DNA of 64,000 nt from the NCBI GenBank assembly GCA_023053685.1, contig JALIGW010000032.1, positions 3,837,279 through 3,901,278 on the forward strand, read 5' to 3'. The translations under genes and the position numbers were made by a program. The notes under the pieces were generated by a model that did not search any database, was not told the origin of the DNA, and was given only the letters and a program-made list of their open reading frames with translations. Every line of letters begins with the position of its first letter. Position 1 is the first letter of the stretch. Source of the stretch: Diadophis punctatus similis. Taxonomy: Eukaryota; Chordata; Lepidosauria; Squamata; Dipsadidae. Shown here in pieces: positions 63,726-64,000 of this stretch.

Positions 63726-63892
63726 CATGTGTGTATATGCATAATTTTGTATTTATTTTGTCATGTTCATGAAGTGCATATTGGAGGTGGTGACCCTTTG
63801 GGAGCTGTATGCAACAAAATTTCATTTTAATGTATGCCGATTAGTGTACATTCAAAGTGGCAATAAAGTTATTATTATTCTATTTATTTCTG

Positions 63893-64000
63893 TCTGGTTG
63901 TTAGCGCTCTTTCTGAGTGTCGTTGAGGCCACTTGCAGGTTTATCTTCACAAATGCACGACACCACTGAGGAGAACAAACCCATCAGGACAAGATTCAGC
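63893..64000 (+). repeat. Fold-back-family fragment, cut by the window end
   Basis: TGGTTGTTAGCGCTCTTTCTG, AGTGTCGTTGAGGCCACTTG, matching 25775-25830. Confidence 0.6.

Larger units (their letters stand above)
62680..63890 (+). pseudogene. L2-like LINE 3' end split by a SINE and a CR1
   Basis: 62680-62905 encodes MVRTAEKIIGSSLPVIQDAA and RARSIVRDPTHPLYGLFLLL PSGR. After the SINE, 63178-63250 gives NSFVPYAIRPVNLQD, and after the CR1, 63726-63890 is a 3' UTR ending AGTGGCAATAAAGTTATTATT. The three parts fit one element. Related to, but distinct from, the L3 LINE at 22595-24755. Confidence 0.65.

Overview
The window is eukaryotic nuclear DNA from a squamate reptile, most likely a snake. The signs are CR1 LINEs, L3/CR1-type LINEs whose 3' ends run into ATTCT microsatellites, Sauria-type SINEs, a second tRNA-derived SINE with a GCTATT tail, many hAT and mariner-type MITEs, and long GATA/GACA, AATAG and polypurine arrays. 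No bacterial, plasmid or phage gene is present. The species call is an inference from repeat families.

Only one host gene is recognisable. Two minus-strand exons with good splice sites and compatible phase (43652-43771, then 2544-3208) match what I know of hinderin (KIAA1328), a coiled-coil protein reported to bind SMC3. Almost everything between them is then one intron of about 40 kb. The main element in it is a full-length Ty1/copia retrotransposon on the same strand as the gene (35294-40225): two LTRs, 5-bp target duplication, primer-binding site, polypurine tract and an uninterrupted 1308-residue Gag-Pol with its catalytic residues.

Layout: 1-2500 is a chain of nested MITEs and a SINE. 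2544-3208 is the hinderin exon. 3.3-6.3 kb holds L3, L1 and CR1 fragments with MITE insertions. 6.8-9.2 kb is microsatellite. 9.3-20.5 kb mixes CR1, MITEs, polypurine and GACA/GATA arrays and a tandem array of a hammerhead-like repeat. 20.5-31.8 kb has an L3 LINE, microsatellites, SINEs and solo LTRs. 31.8-35.3 kb has two solo LTRs and a SINE-derived minisatellite. Then come copia, a composite repeat, a ribozyme-bearing SINE and the second hinderin exon. 44-48 kb has two sister solo LTRs and an R4/Dong-like LINE fragment between (AAT)n arrays. 48-64 kb is further MITEs, SINEs, CR1 and minisatellites.

The least expected signals are two unrelated repeat families that fold as hammerhead ribozymes. 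One is a tRNA-derived SINE with copies at 42.2 and 48.5 kb; the copy at 48596-48643 has a complete core and all three helices. The other is a 110-135 bp tandem repeat (17.9-18.9, 44-45.3 and 57.4-57.7 kb) carrying CUGAUGA, GAA and GUC with a complementary stem I. Also notable are the copia primer site matching the anticodon arm of initiator tRNA-Met, five solo LTRs with perfect 5-bp duplications, and several MITEs with perfect 8-bp duplications that give a readable insertion order.
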